Origin: Ascidia mentula
Lineage: Eukaryota; Chordata; Ascidiacea; Phlebobranchia; Ascidiidae
NCBI GenBank assembly: GCA_947561715.1
Contig: OX387204.1
Span: forward strand, 1,927,001-1,991,000
Direction of reading: 5' to 3'
DNA length: 64,000 nt
Of the stretch, positions 1 to 13,700 are shown one piece after another; the first letter of the stretch is position 1, and each line of letters starts with the position of its first letter. A model generated the notes under the pieces. It did not search any database and was not told the origin of the DNA. It saw nothing but the letters and a program-made list of their open reading frames with translations. The position numbers were made by a program, and so were the translations under genes.

Positions 1-48
1 GTTACGTCACCGTTTCCGGTTTGTAAACATTTAATTTTAATTGGACAG

Positions 49-1963
49 ACGCTGGTACTTTGACGAATCTTGTCAACTCGTTGGAAATGATCCCTAGCAT
101 CACCCAGCGGTTGTCATTGTACAAACACAGCATGGAGGAGCAAGCCGAAAAATCAACCAGAGAAATACAAGGTAGATTCCGTCCCGCGGGCCAAAACTGA
201 TTCGCTATGTATTACAATCTGACCCGTTATGTCCTTTTATTTGGCCCTTCAAGCCTCTCAATCTGACACGCCTGGGGTTGGTTGACATGGGCACGAGTTA
301 AACCCATAAAGGTTATCAGGTCGGGCGCCCATGTTTAAGGTGATTTTCTCACGGAAAATTACGCCTGCGGAACAACATTCGGACTGTTTGTATGCAAATG
401 TTTAGCCCGAGTAATATATGACCTTTACAGACTTACTGACCTTATGTAACCCCTTTTGACCAAATTAGTGAAATGACTGCTTCTGAAAAAAAATACAAAA
501 ACGTCAAAAAAGTCCTCACTTAAATTGTTACTGACGCTGCCAGGCATATTTTATTCTGCCAAACGTCGATAAAAATAAAGATTGCCAGAAGAGTAATATT
601 TAGCAATAAACTCCTTACTGGTCGCTTCTACTCTCTTACGAAGTTCGTGTGTTCGGAATTTTAAAATTCGATCTTTCGAACGACTTTGTATTTTCACCCA
701 GAACTGGAGAAAAAACTGGCCGAGCAGAAGAAGTTCGAGTTGGACTTGAAACGCAAATCTCAGCATCTGGACAGCGTGATGCCTCTCATACCAAACGAGA
801 AGCGACAGAAAAGAACGATGCTCAGATTCGTGAGACAGAAAGCCGTGGATTCGAGAATTCCACCGGGGGTCATACCTGGTAAATAAAACGATCGCTTGTT
901 GTATACCAGGGATAACCTGTTAACCCTTGCCCTACGCATCGCATTTAACCAACTCATGCCAATGAATCGAAGCTTATAATATCGCATTTAGTTAACGCTG
1001 AAATTTTATTTTTTAATGATTTTTCAGCCTGAAACACTTACACCCTGTGTCATTTTATAACAAAAAAACCTTCCGGGCTGTTTTAGAGACCCGATATCCA
1101 CTTACATTAACCAACCTGTTTTCGCAAATAACCGGCCTGCTGTCTGCACTTAATTTTTTACACTATGAGAATTTAGTTCGGGATAATTGACACCAGCAAG
1201 CTATTCTTATCTAACCCTTGTGTGTTTTTTGGTCACAGGTACTTCGTCATCTCCGGTCCCAGCATCCCGGATGTCCGAGGTCATGATGCCATCACGTGTT
1301 CCTAACCGTGAGTTATGGCCGCAAGCACTCCAGGTAATATATGACGACGTAAGTGAGATTTCTATGTAGGCGGTTCCCGCCATTTTTAAGCTGAAACTAA
1401 ATTTGTGCTTTTTTGTTTGTTTTAATTTGGAGAGTCTTTGTTTTCTATTAGTGATGATTTAATACGCAATTCGAAGGATTTAATGATAATAATGAAAATC
1501 TGGGGGCGCTTATCCTCACAAAAGTAGATCTAGTTTGCACTTGGAAAATATGTTCTTACTAAGGATGATTTCGATTCGAAACATGAAATATTATTTAACA
1601 TGTCGAAATTTTTTACCAAAACAGTTTTCTATAAAAGCGTTTCTGCAAAGCAAGTTTTAGTAGTAGAGCATACAAAATCATATGACCTCAAAAAGAACCC
1701 GCAACTTCCAGGAACTTCCGTAACCACACTTCCCCATTATACTCTTTCCACAGGCCACCTCAACCCAGCTCTCAAGGCTTAACGTATCCGGGTGCGTGGC
1801 CTCTGCTCTGCCCGGCATAGCTCCAATGTTCCTCACCCACGCCAACATACACACACCTCCGGAGGGTTTCCCCCCATCGTCACTCTCCCAAGCCTTCATG
1901 GCCTCGCAGCAGGCGGCGCATCAGCATTCGCCCCGCGACACACAGTCGCCCAGCAAGAAGTGA
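49..1963 (+). CDS. 3' part of an unidentified gene (last four coding exons)
   Basis: Four exons join in one consistent frame: 49-171, 702-878, 1239-1333 and 1754-1963 (stop TGA 1961-1963). Every junction has AG/GT borders and matching phase (1, 1, 0), which makes the model credible without a known homologue. The roughly 200 visible residues start with a charged, probably coiled-coil stretch (LEKKLAEQKKFELDLKRK), continue with a basic segment (PNEKRQKRTMLRFVRQK), then a Ser/Pro-rich part (GTSSSPVPASRMSEVM), and end in a Pro/Ser/Gln/His-rich tail finishing TQSPSKK. This composition is common in nuclear regulators, but I do not recognise the family and assign no function. The start lies upstream of the window, and the acceptor at 47-48 is less certain than the other three. 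A 3' UTR of about 0.8 kb with AATAAA signals follows. Confidence 0.72.
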
Positions 1964-2762
1964 CCGCGAGACGGCGCCCGAGAGAGCACAGACTTGATTT
2001 TATTGAGGACTCACGCACGCCGCGATTCAGTCGCCCGCGTCATTTTTACTTTTTTCTCTTTCTTTCTTTTTTCCTTCCCCGCGTGGTACACAACGATTCG
2101 GACGCTGGTGGAAACTCTTACGTATACTGGCGGGCGTGGCGATTATTTTTTTACCGTCTCCTTATTTCTTTCCTTTGAATTTTTCCAACTTTCTCTCGAA
2201 ATATTCAGTATCCCGGCGGCGACCTTGTAACGGCCGTGACGTAGTTGATTACATTTCCTTAGCGGCGACACGTGTAATTTGTAGCGGAACCAGCACTTAG
2301 TTCATATTGTTTCTACTGGAGGTCACTCTGGCCCGGCACCAAGCGGATTTTATTGAGGAAACGTTGCCGCTTTTTCGTCGATAATACGGCCCTCCCTACT
2401 ACACCCCTCACTGCTTGAGATTCGCGCGCGAACCCAACCGTTTTTTTCATTTTTTCAAAAGATTTTTTACCGTCGGCAATTCCCCGTTGCGCTTATCAGT
2501 TTCTCTGTTCCACACTTGTATATGACGTCACAATGCCCCGGCGCGCGTCACACTTCATTGTTCGCATTTGATCATGTCTTTCGTGTTGTCTGCACCTTTA
2601 AAGTTCAATGTCCCTTGCAGTATCACTCCGTCCCCCCTTGCGCGCGCATCACCGCCCTTTCTTACGTCACTGACTACCCTCGCGATGACGTCATCAACCC
2701 TCACGCCCCCTCTTTTGCTGTGGAAGCGGGTGTTTTTCGTCTTGGCCTTTGTGCTGCGACAA

Positions 2763-2798
2763 AATAAACGATAATGGTTTATTGTGAGCAAATAAATC
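2763..2798 (+). other. Poly(A) signals of the first gene
   Basis: Two AATAAA hexamers lie at 2763-2768 and 2793-2798, followed by T/G-rich sequence (around 2797-2830). They are about 800 bases past the stop codon at 1963 and are the first strong signals after it, so they probably end that gene's 3' UTR. Confidence 0.6.
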
Positions 2799-5700
2799 TT
2801 GTTACTGCGTCGTCTTGTGATTATTGTCTACTGCTGTGGAGTTGCGAAAAGCGCTGTAAAGCGAAATGGAGCTATATTTTCAGCTGAAGGTTGTTGTTTT
2901 AGGCCAGGGATTATGGCGAATATAATATGATTCCGGTTAAAATTATTCATCTAAGGTTCGTTATAGGAATTCGTTCATAGCAAATAAATGCAAATAGTTT
3001 GGCTCGCAGCCATAAGCTTAAAGCAACCTAACTTTTTGTAAACTACGACACTCCGTTTGTCTGAATCGCTTTCAATTAGCACCTGACAGTTCCAAATATT
3101 TTTAGTTGTCCTCTGTGCAAGGGCATTAAAATGTCGCTTCAAACGTAGAAGACAATATTAGCCAAGTGCGGCCCAAACCGTGGTTAACCGCCCCTCGAAC
3201 AAGCCTATGCCACAGGCCGCGGCTGTGTCCTGTCGCCGTCTCCCGCCAGATTGACGAGTTGCCGCTAAAACTGGTCACGTGACCCGTAGTGACTACAGCT
3301 CTTGGCAACGATGGAAGTTCGAAAGGCGAGGTTTCAGAAAAAGTTTCTGCCATATTGTTGTCTTTGTGCAGCCGTAGGAATTGTTGTGTTTGCTTGTGTA
3401 AAACGATACGTGAATATTTGTGGTTGGTCGGTTGACACTTGACTGTGAGATTGATTAATTACAGCTCAAACTTTGCTGCAGCTATTTTTGGACCAAGGTA
3501 CAATGGAGATGTAATTTCAGCATAAAAACTGTAAATCTTTGGCTTGCACCTGTTTTGTAGTGGCTGCAATTTTTCTGTTGACTTGTTTTGTAATATTTCT
3601 AAACCATTGTCTTTGTTTTTAACTTTAAAATCTGGTACAGGATTGTATTTATTAAAGCAACTTCCTTTGACAATTTGACTATTTTAAAAAAAGGTTTTAA
3701 ATATGTAGGTTACGAATGTTTAAGAACTTGGTAAATGTGCAGCTGTGTAGCTTAGTTACAATTGTAAGTAATGTATTGTGTAGTTAAACATCCTGTTTGA
3801 ATAAATACTACTGATTATACTGAATATAACTGCACATTTACATGTGCTACAAGTGTTTGCCATGATATTACTTGACATAGTTCCCAATTTTTGTTAGTTT
3901 GGAGTATTATTGGCAATACACAATTCTATTTTTAAAACATGTATATACAAAAGATATTACAAACCACAGTGACATAATTGCTTAGATATTATTTGTGTTT
4001 ATGTAATGATAGCAATTATACCGCGACTGTGAAAACCACGAAAATGTTGATGCATCATTTAAGTTTCAATAAATCAGCCTATTTTTAAAGAGATTCTTTC
4101 TGTTATTTAGTGGCCCTATCAACTTTGGTTTTATGGTTGGTATTCATAAGATATCACTTGTCTTTGGACAATGTAACAACTGTGTTAATGAATGAATTTG
4201 ACTGTTTGTGTACTTTAACATTTTCAACATACAAGTTTGAGAGATTTGTTTTAAGCAGGTTTTTACTCATAATATTTTTTGCACCTTTTCGTGCATGGTT
4301 TCAGCATGCCTACAGCTTTTAGGAAGTAAATTAAATCAATACTGTCTGGGCGTGATGTTTTAACAGGTATGTAAATTTTAATCAAGCTGTAAAAATGTTT
4401 TTCAGGATTGAATATTTGACTTGCAATTTGTAGTAAAAGCTTTCAAACTAATATCACATATCTATTGTGTTTTAAAATCAAATGACTTTTGACAAGAATT
4501 TGAAACATTTTTGTATTACATTTAGTTTGTAAAATATGCATGAATAATTTGCAACATAAATGATTTGGGTATTTAGCATGTTATCATATACAAGGAGGAA
4601 AGTTTGGTCTCACGTTTAGCATCGGTTCGTTGGATGCAGCTGCCGCACTAAGCAGCTGCTGTGTTAGTCGATGGTGGTGGTTGCAGCCTGCGTTATCGAG
4701 GCGTTCTACTCTACAAATGCTTCCTATTTGCCGTTTCCAATTACAAGGAAAGCCAGCTCGGAATTGTGCTGGCTTAAGCGAAAAAATGTGCAACGGCGTT
4801 GCTAATGCGACATTGCAACCTTTACGAACGTGGATTAATCGCATTTAAATGCGTCCAATCGTCGTTTTACCTATTGTGGCATCTATAAAAAGAAAACTGT
4901 TGTAATCCATTGTGTCTCGCGGTCTGGTGCTACATGATTGATATGAAATCTCCCAATTTTAGGAGATAGCTACAGAGGTTACAAGTAAATACTGCGCACA
5001 AATAACTGTATCACAGCTATACTATTCAATTACCTATATCTGGGTTGAGCAACCTTTAACACAGCGGGGCTGAATGCAACCAACCAGATTGGACTACCAG
5101 CCGTTTTTACTTATTGACAAACAAATTGATATTGCCATGTTCATTTCATTCATAAAATGTTTTCGGCAAACTGCTTCATTGAAACAAGGAGTAATTTCCC
5201 TGTGTTGGTTAATGTGAGATTCTAAATCAGTGTGAATCTATTTTTAGGACAATGGAAATAATGGTCATTATTGTGCAACAATCGATAAAACAATTTTCTC
5301 TCGCGTAATTTTGCCACATGCAAACTTACATAAATTGCAAGCAAAATGAATTAAAAATGAGTCGAATTTTTTGCAATTTAGGAACATAACTGACGGTTTT
5401 ACATATCGTTAATACAAACAAGATAGCAAATACAATGGTAGAGAACTTCATACAGACGTTTCGATTGTTTTCTTCAATCATTTTCATGAAAATATTGGCT
5501 TTTTATTGCAATTTATTTTTAATTTATTGCGTATTTGACCCCTGGTCGAGCACTTTTTATTTAAGCTCATAAAAAATGTCAGCCTTTCTCGGGTCGCAGG
5601 TTCCCTGACCTATATGACACACTCGCACCATTATATCAATATTAATTACACATCATGCAAGAATTTGTTGGCATCACTGTAAAAATTTGCACAGTAATAT

Positions 5701-7767
5701 TAAAATCAATACCACGAGTTCGTGACAATCCGATACTATTATTTCGGAACAAATATACCATAATAAAGTTTGGTTGAACCATTCGGACTTTTGCTTGCAA
5801 TGGCGGTGCGCTTTTTTTCGTCATGTTTGTTTTAATGACGCTTTTTTATCGGCGTCTGGAGTAAATTATTGATGCGATTCCACAGTTGCAGTGTTGAATA
5901 GAAATTGTACTCGAACATGCATATAAAAAAGGGCGCGACTATTCGAAAGTTAGTTGGCAGCAGGAGCGTAAGACGGTTGCCAAAATTTTCGAAATGCACT
6001 TTCGTTGGTGACGTAATGGTTACGCAACTTTGTTACACGACCGGCACTAATGAACATCCATCAAGCTAGAAGTAAATGACTTTGTAGTTTCGTTAAAGGG
6101 CAAGGGACATAATTTTGTTTTATACGGACTAATGACATCCACCTCTACAACTATAAACGTCGTCGCAGACTTACAAAAATAAATGAGTTTTAGGTTAGTT
6201 TTGCTTGTGTATCATGGCCGCTGTGTGCTCCGACGCCTCCTATACGTTCCACCAAAGAACGTTTTAAAAGGATCGCGTTTCCGGCGTCCTCCATTGTGAC
6301 GTCACTAGTACCGATTGTGTGCGCGAGAGGTTTGGCGTGTTGGCAAGGGGCGTTGACAGGGCGACAATTCTAAAAATATTTGCATACACGCGCACTTTGT
6401 GACGCCGTTTCTCCTGTTTCTCGGCGTTTGTTTTGTTGATTGGCCAAGTCAAAGCTATTGTGTTGCGATGCCCACTCATTCAGACACTTTGAATGTGGCT
6501 AAAAAAGTTACTTTTCATCTGAAAAGCGAAAACATTCTGGCGGATATAAGACATGATTGAGAATGCTTAAATTTGAATGTGTGTAATGTAACTTGGCCTC
6601 TATGCCTTTAGTGAGGCTAAAGAGACAATTCACCTGTGCTTCCTTGAATTTATCAGCCCTCAGGTCGTTGCATGCGCAAAACGAAAGTGTTTGTAGTCAG
6701 TTTGCATGAACCCGTGGACTTAAATGTTTGTTCTTTGGTTAATTTTTAACCCTACACAAGCGTGGAATGCTTGACATTTAGAATACGTTGAACAACATGC
6801 CACGGTCGCTTTTCGTGTTAAACTACTATGCGTTACGAATTGCTTATATTTTCTTTGTCTCAATTATCATTTATTTATTAAGTGGCACAAAAACGTCATT
6901 CAGATTGAGAGCCCACCCCACTCCTTAACAATTAATTGACAAGAATTCAAACTGTGTAGAAGTTGACCAAGCACAATAACGGTTATTCCGGATCTTCGTG
7001 TAATTCGGACAAATATTTAAGGTACAATTGATTTGTAAATACTGTATAACGGAGATGATGGACTACGGTCTACGTATGCGTACGTTAAAAAGTGGCAAGG
7101 AATCTTACTATCAGTTTGTTAAGAACTGTGTTAACCACCTTTCACCAAAATATTTGGGCAGCTTGTAGATATATAAATTTAAAATGTTCACAGACTCACC
7201 TGATACCGAAAATCTATGGTTGGAGAGTAGGTACTGTGCTGTGTATTCTAGACATCCGTGTTTACAGAATGTTTTCGCTTTGAAGTCGAAAGTCGTATCG
7301 AAAACCTATATGTTACCCGCGTCATTTCAAACCGCACGCCAACAATTAAAACACGTAAATCTTGCACTCCTTCCGTTTTGCGGTTTCAGCTGCGCAAGCT
7401 CCTTACTTCACGTTTCACGCATTGTCGTCGAAGTCCGGTAATTAACATTCCGAATGCCATGTTATTAAATCTTATAAACTTTCGCACTGGGTTCGTCAGA
7501 TAGCTTGGTATAGGGCTTGGCTTAGTTTGGTTAATTTGCTGTAAGCTTGGTTCAATGGTGTGGTCAGTTGATGAACGGCTTTGTGAATTCGTATAGTAAC
7601 GGCGCTTCACGTTTATCGTCTTAAATAAATCGTCGGTTCGTTACCGTCTGACTGGTGTAATTATGCGAAAGGATATTGAACTTTATTTCCTTTACCTAAC
7701 TTGTACTTCAATAGATGGAGATACTGCTTTGTTTACGTAGCAACAACTTTCGCCAGTTGTTGTACGT

Positions 7768-7780
7768 CAGAGGTGGGCAA
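7768..7780 (+). mobile_element. hAT-like terminal motif
   Basis: The 13-mer CAGAGGTGGGCAA resembles the end consensus of many hAT-superfamily DNA transposons (CAGNGGTGGGCAA type). About 130 bases on, the sequence GGCTCCAGAACCCTGG is reminiscent of the inner part of such elements. I found no clear matching right end, so this is at most a decayed non-autonomous copy. Confidence 0.3.
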
Positions 7781-10700
7781 CCGTTCGCATACAAAGAGAT
7801 ATTTTGTACTAAACTGTTATTTACATTGTTTCGTAAATTAGTTTACTGTCTCTATGAAGCTATAAAAGGGGCCAAAAGAACCCCTTCTGGCTCCAGAACC
7901 CTGGTTTACAGGTCTGGCGGTCTGTGGTATGAAGTGTTTCCCCGAAGAAAAACAACTGGGTTTCGGTGCTCTGTTGTCAAAAAATTTAGAAATAATATCA
8001 CAAACCACACGCGTTGCTGTTTCATGGAACTTGTCCGTGAATACTAACTTTTCACGTGGAACTGAAAGACCACTTGACAAGTTCCTTCTCTAAATTTGAA
8101 CGTGGTTGACGTGGACTTGACGCAAATACGTCGGTCGACACGTCATACACAGTAGTATCGCTAAGCGTAACATCGACGCCACAGAGTGACGTTAGTCATC
8201 GCTACAGCGGTCGAAACATGCGGGTATGGTGAATCATCGTCGTGATCACAGGAGGTACCAAGTTTACGTTAAATACCGTAGCATGCATGGGAGAAACGAA
8301 AGGAAAGCCCCAGTTATAATTTGTGTAGTAGTGTCGCCTTGTCCAGTAGTTTTTTGTAAAAGTGTTCAACTGTAAAAGTAAGGAAAGCTTGTGGAATTTT
8401 GTCTACAGCGAAAACGTGTAAGTGACACAGTATGTTGTATGTTTTCCATTCTGTCTGAACTGTCTGGTAAAAAGATGATTACTATGGACTTCAGCATGGT
8501 ACAAATTTCAATGTAGTTAAAATATAGTAAGTAAGCCAAACTTTGCGTTCTGTTCTTTAGCAGGACTTGTTTGGTGTTACCGTTTTAAAATTGCTGTTCT
8601 CCGGCTACAGAAAAACAGAATCTTTGTTATGTAACAAGAAAGTGAGTTGGTCAAAAAAGTGAGATACGAATTTGTGGAGAAGACAGCGTAGTAGAGGCGC
8701 CATCCACATTGATGACTGATCCCGAAATTGTTGGTGGGATTCGTTACAGGCAGTTAGATGTGTCATGCGTGAAGAGACCACCGAGCTTGAAAGTGAAAAC
8801 TCAAATTGCTGAGGGGGTGGCGGCAAAGCATGCGTTCGTCGACGAGATAACTTCCACTTGTAGTTGAGGTGTTTGGCGAGGGTGTAGATTTTAGTTCACA
8901 TGTGGTGTTGTGTTGAATTGGAAGATTTTTTTTAAGTGCGGTTTGTTGGTTGGAAGATAAGTCAAGCGCAAGAGTGGTGTGTCATATGGTTATTGATTTA
9001 GAGTGTTCAACATACAAGCTGTCGGATTTACAAAACAATTTATGTTCATATTCCAAGAGGGAGGAAGGAATGGCTTTGGCGGGCTGACAAGAAATGGTAG
9101 TATAACTCAAACCTATATCGTATCCACAACATAAATGTCAAGCATAGTACGTGCTTATGAACTATTTACCGTAGAATAACGGCATGATTTTAGATAATTC
9201 GTTATGTAATCATTATACAAACTTGTTTTAAATGCCCTATCTATTTATAAACATGTGAGGACGGTTTTGATGCAACTAACTGTCAAATGCGTCGTTTCTA
9301 TTACGCGGTCGTAACCCAACCTTAACCGCCGTAATCAGGGCGATGTCATTCACGTGCGAATGCCCAATGCGGGGAAATTTTAAGGTCGTTTGCCGGCTTT
9401 TGGGGCGTCAACTGCCGCTAATTGAGTGTCCTAGGGCTGATGTATACTCTCTCCTACACGCACCTGCCGGAAACCTAACAATATCTCACCGGGCGTTTGG
9501 CCCGGTTTGGCTCCCTCTCTTCCAGTTCCAACAACGTCTGACGCCGTGTGTAATGGCGGACGGGAATTGTGTTATTTCTATGTGTGTTCATGGATCAAAT
9601 CGTATGTTTTCGCAACAAAAAGTTTGATTTGATGTAATTTAGAACCAAACAAGTTATTTACAGGCAAAACTACAAATGAAGGAAGTGTAGCGTCACCCAG
9701 TTCAGCAGCCAATAGGACGTGTTTGTGCGTGATTTTATCAAACATGGATGAATTTCAGAGTAGAATGGAAATTTTTTGTTTTGAAAATACTGTGACAAAA
9801 ACAACAATTACTCATTATCAACAAAGCAGTTTTTAAATGACTTTTGCGTTTGCGCAAATATCCTTTATTGATTGTAGTGTTGCAGTTATGCAGTAAAATT
9901 AGGTGAGCGTGCAACAGTCCACACATATGGTAATGAATGCTGCGACAAAAGCGACGAGTGCCATTAAATGTGAATAATCTTGCCACTCTTCCGGGAGCTC
10001 GGGCGCTTTTGAAATCGATAAAAGCGACGGAAAAGTCGCATAGCCTCGAGGCAATATCAAACCTTTTCCGCCGAGACTTAAATTGCGTCGCGACGAAATG
10101 CGGCCGAACTGTCACCAAAAAACTATTGGGTTTGCGGTTGACGCAGCCAGTATTGTTGACAATAAAGCTCTGGCGCTAACACGATTGTGAAAGCCGCGAA
10201 AGTCTGAAATTCGAAGCGTTTCGTGGAACGTTTGACGCCACATTTCTTCAACGCTTGCTAGAGATACCTGCAACGCTAATGCGTCGAATGGCTGTGGGTT
10301 AATAAAGCGAAGCGCTTCATTGTTCAGTGTTCTAATTAGGACTTGCAGGACGAGTTTTGGTGTTGATTGTTTCAACCTGGTAGCATTTGCTAGAACAGCA
10401 ATACAATGAAGCGCAGTGCTGTGTTACGTAAGTTGGTTCCGTGTTGTAATTATGCAGTTTCGATATTATCTTATGTCCACTTTTGTTTTGGGGATTATAT
10501 CTTCAAAACTTTCTCGCTTTGATTGAAATATTTCGTCAGTTTTGTTTTCTGATTTTTTAAAATTTAGAATGAATGCAAATTTGTATGTTATTCAGCGTTG
10601 TGTCAGAAGATGACACCTGAATAGTATTCAAGATGTCATTTTGCTTTTCCCTCACGAAAGCGCAATTTCGTGTCAAAACGAAAGGAAATTTGATGTTTAT

Positions 10701-13700
10701 TAAACAACGTTTACCGAAGACCCCACGAACAAAGCCGAAAGTGTACGAAAAATTCCAAAAGAAAATATTATTTCGCGTCGCCGTCGCAGTGCAAATGAAA
10801 TGAGAATAGCACTGCGTAGTTTTGCTCGTTCGACCTGACCCACTTTTCACCGACCCTGCTGCAATCGCCGAGGAGGGGCCGGAGGCCGCGCACACGCACG
10901 GTTACGTCCGCACGCCTCGAGCGCACACACACACCCGCCAACCCCGTGTCGCCCGTCGATTTTGCCGGTACTTTAAATCTTGAGGCGTGGACAAGAGTTA
11001 GGGAGCGATAGGATGTTGGAAATAAGAAAGAATTGTCATGTGGAAGCGATTAGCTCGCAAGTGGGTCAGTGGGAGTGACTTTTGTTTGCAAATTAACTTC
11101 TGTCGATCATAGTTTATCCACCATTTCGATACTCAGTCAAAATTTTATGAATGGTATTGTTTGGAATTTTCAGTCTTGCCAACATTTCCTTTTTGAGAGT
11201 TAACCGTTTTGTTCCGCTCGGAACAACTGGATTCTTCTTGGAATAGATGGTTATTAGGTTGCAGCTAGTTAACGATGCGCCCCTCGCCAAAATGTCTTCC
11301 TCGTTTCCGCCCGTCGACACTGCATGTCCCTCCCGTTGTCACGTCACAGACTTTCTTTGTTCGCTCACAAAGTCGATTGTGACGGTGCAGGGCGGTGAAA
11401 GCTCCGCTCCGAGCGTTTGCAAACGAGTTTTTATCAGTCGTCAGCAAATAGTATATATGTGAGTTTTTAAAGAAAGCACATATATTGTTCCCAATAAACG
11501 TTGGGTCGTCGAGGTGAAGTGACGTTAAGTTTGTGTAAATGCCTGAAATCCTGTCTACAAAGGCTATTACTATGTATAGTTCGTTGAAGGGCAGACGTGA
11601 TTCACAATCTGCAAGTTTTTTGAATTGTGCGACCGATTCAATTCAACTGTGTTAAGTGGGTTTGAAGTAAAGCACATACCAAGCTCCCAAGCGCGAACTT
11701 ACGCTCGATAAAGATTGTATTCTGTAATAACGGTTACGCCGACCAGGCATTTTTGTGTGGGTCACTTACTGGCGTCGGTGACGATGCACAAAAGAAATTT
11801 GGTTCGCGGTGGGTGTTCGATTACTACGTCCCAGTGTGGTACCCGAACCGCAAACCCCCTTTCCTGTATTTCCATGCTGTTTAACTCGTCAGCCTGCAGA
11901 CACCGTGCATTTTGGCGAAATGTCTCAGCTTATCTGTTTGGTAAATATGTAACTAATGCGCATAAGGGGCACGGGGTTAAAATGCCACTTTTCCCAAAGT
12001 TTGCACCGTTTTTTCTTAACCATGCAGCGCCTGAAAGAAAACCTTAAACTGGGAACGACGTTTCATGAATTGACGTGGATTTTCCCAGTGTGTGGAGCTT
12101 TTCAGTTAGTGTAGCCTCAATGATGTGATCCGCAATATAGAAAATAAAAAAAGATGTTTTGAGTTAAAACAATACCATGGCAACCAAAGCTTTTCCTAAC
12201 TTATGGGACAATACTATGGTAAATAACACGTAACAATACCACGTTTTCTGTGTGCTGTCGTCCAAGAGTCACAACAAGCTGCACTGTTGAGACCTATTGT
12301 CGAAACAGCGGCCATCTGTATGCATCTCACAGGAATCGTTTTATTGGCTCCACTTGCATATAAATATATACCACGTTTATGTTACAGTCACAAGTTTGCT
12401 GCAAGTTTGTAACCATTTACCAAATAAACCTGTTGATGTGGCTAGCTAGGGTTAGGGATGAGGTTTGTTTGTTTTAAATGGAATGAATTTTTGCTATATT
12501 TTTCTGAAGACCTATGAAAAATAACCAAAAAATGACATAAATGTTTTCATTGATGAGGTGCACACATCGGTCGAATGGTTGTTTCTTTTCGCTTCATTTT
12601 ATTTTGAACAATGACTAATTGGCTCCTGAAGCTTATTTGCATCATTACTACTCCTTGCAAAAAACCCTCAATTTCCTGGGTTTATTGAATCGTTGTTAAG
12701 AATAGATGACCAAGGCCAGTAACACGATCACGGTTGTATGTCGTCTGTTATTTTTACGAGTTCTCCGTCAGCAGAATGTTAATCTGCTTCGTGCGACAAA
12801 GTGGTCCAACTTTTCCGTCACGCGTGTCAAAACTTGAGTAATTGGACGCCACAGCGTTATTGTTTGGGCAGAGTCGTGTTGTCAGAAACGCGCTTCCAAC
12901 ACCAGCGCTGCCAGTTAAAATAAATTTGAGCTTTGGTCATGTAAAAAGAGCACACTACATTTGCACTGGTCTGTGGTTTTATTTTGTTCGTATGTAATGC
13001 TGTCGGCCCCAGTCATTAAACCCAGACACTTGTATTCAAATCGCGTGCCAACAGTTTTGTTCCAGCACACACGTGATGTACGCTTACGCCCATTTTTATG
13101 ATGTCACAATGGACTCGCAGGCACAGCCCTACGGGAAGTATTTGTTCGTCGGCAATTAAAAACCACACAAACTTGAACTGCCAATGACTTATTGACCTTC
13201 AGGTGACCTTGACATATATCACGTTATACTCATTCATCCGTGTCAACAATTCAGCCCGAAGTCGACAGAAACGATTTTTTCTTCGACCAAAATAGGTAAT
13301 ATTGGTTCAGTATTGGGTTGTCTGGCTTTGTCAAGGAGGGCTACGTCATCGTTTGTTTGTGGCCATTAACAGAATTGCGAATACAGAAAACTGAAAATTG
13401 TAAAATCAACAAATAAACACCAGAAGCTGGAAAAATCTTAAATGCTTTGTTTTAATCCAGCCTAAACAAAAAATGGTTTCGAATAAGAAACCGAATGCTG
13501 AGATAATGTCAAATGCTGGAGTCATAGCCGTGTTGCCACGAAATTGTTCATTACATTTGCGTTGTTGTTCAGAAAGTGTTGGAGTGTAGGTTTACGATTA
13601 AATTGGAAATTTACAAACTGTTGTCAACGGCTAGAATCGGTTTCTTGTTTCTTTTATTTTTCAACAAGTATACTCAGTGTATATGTTATCATATGGCAAA

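Noticed and set aside
7715-8047. 110-codon plus-strand frame
   Set aside because: It overlaps a hAT-like end motif, starts without good context and has no recognisable protein features.
11715-12047. 110-codon plus-strand frame
   Set aside because: Opens at a non-ATG codon, no homology or splice support, low-information composition.
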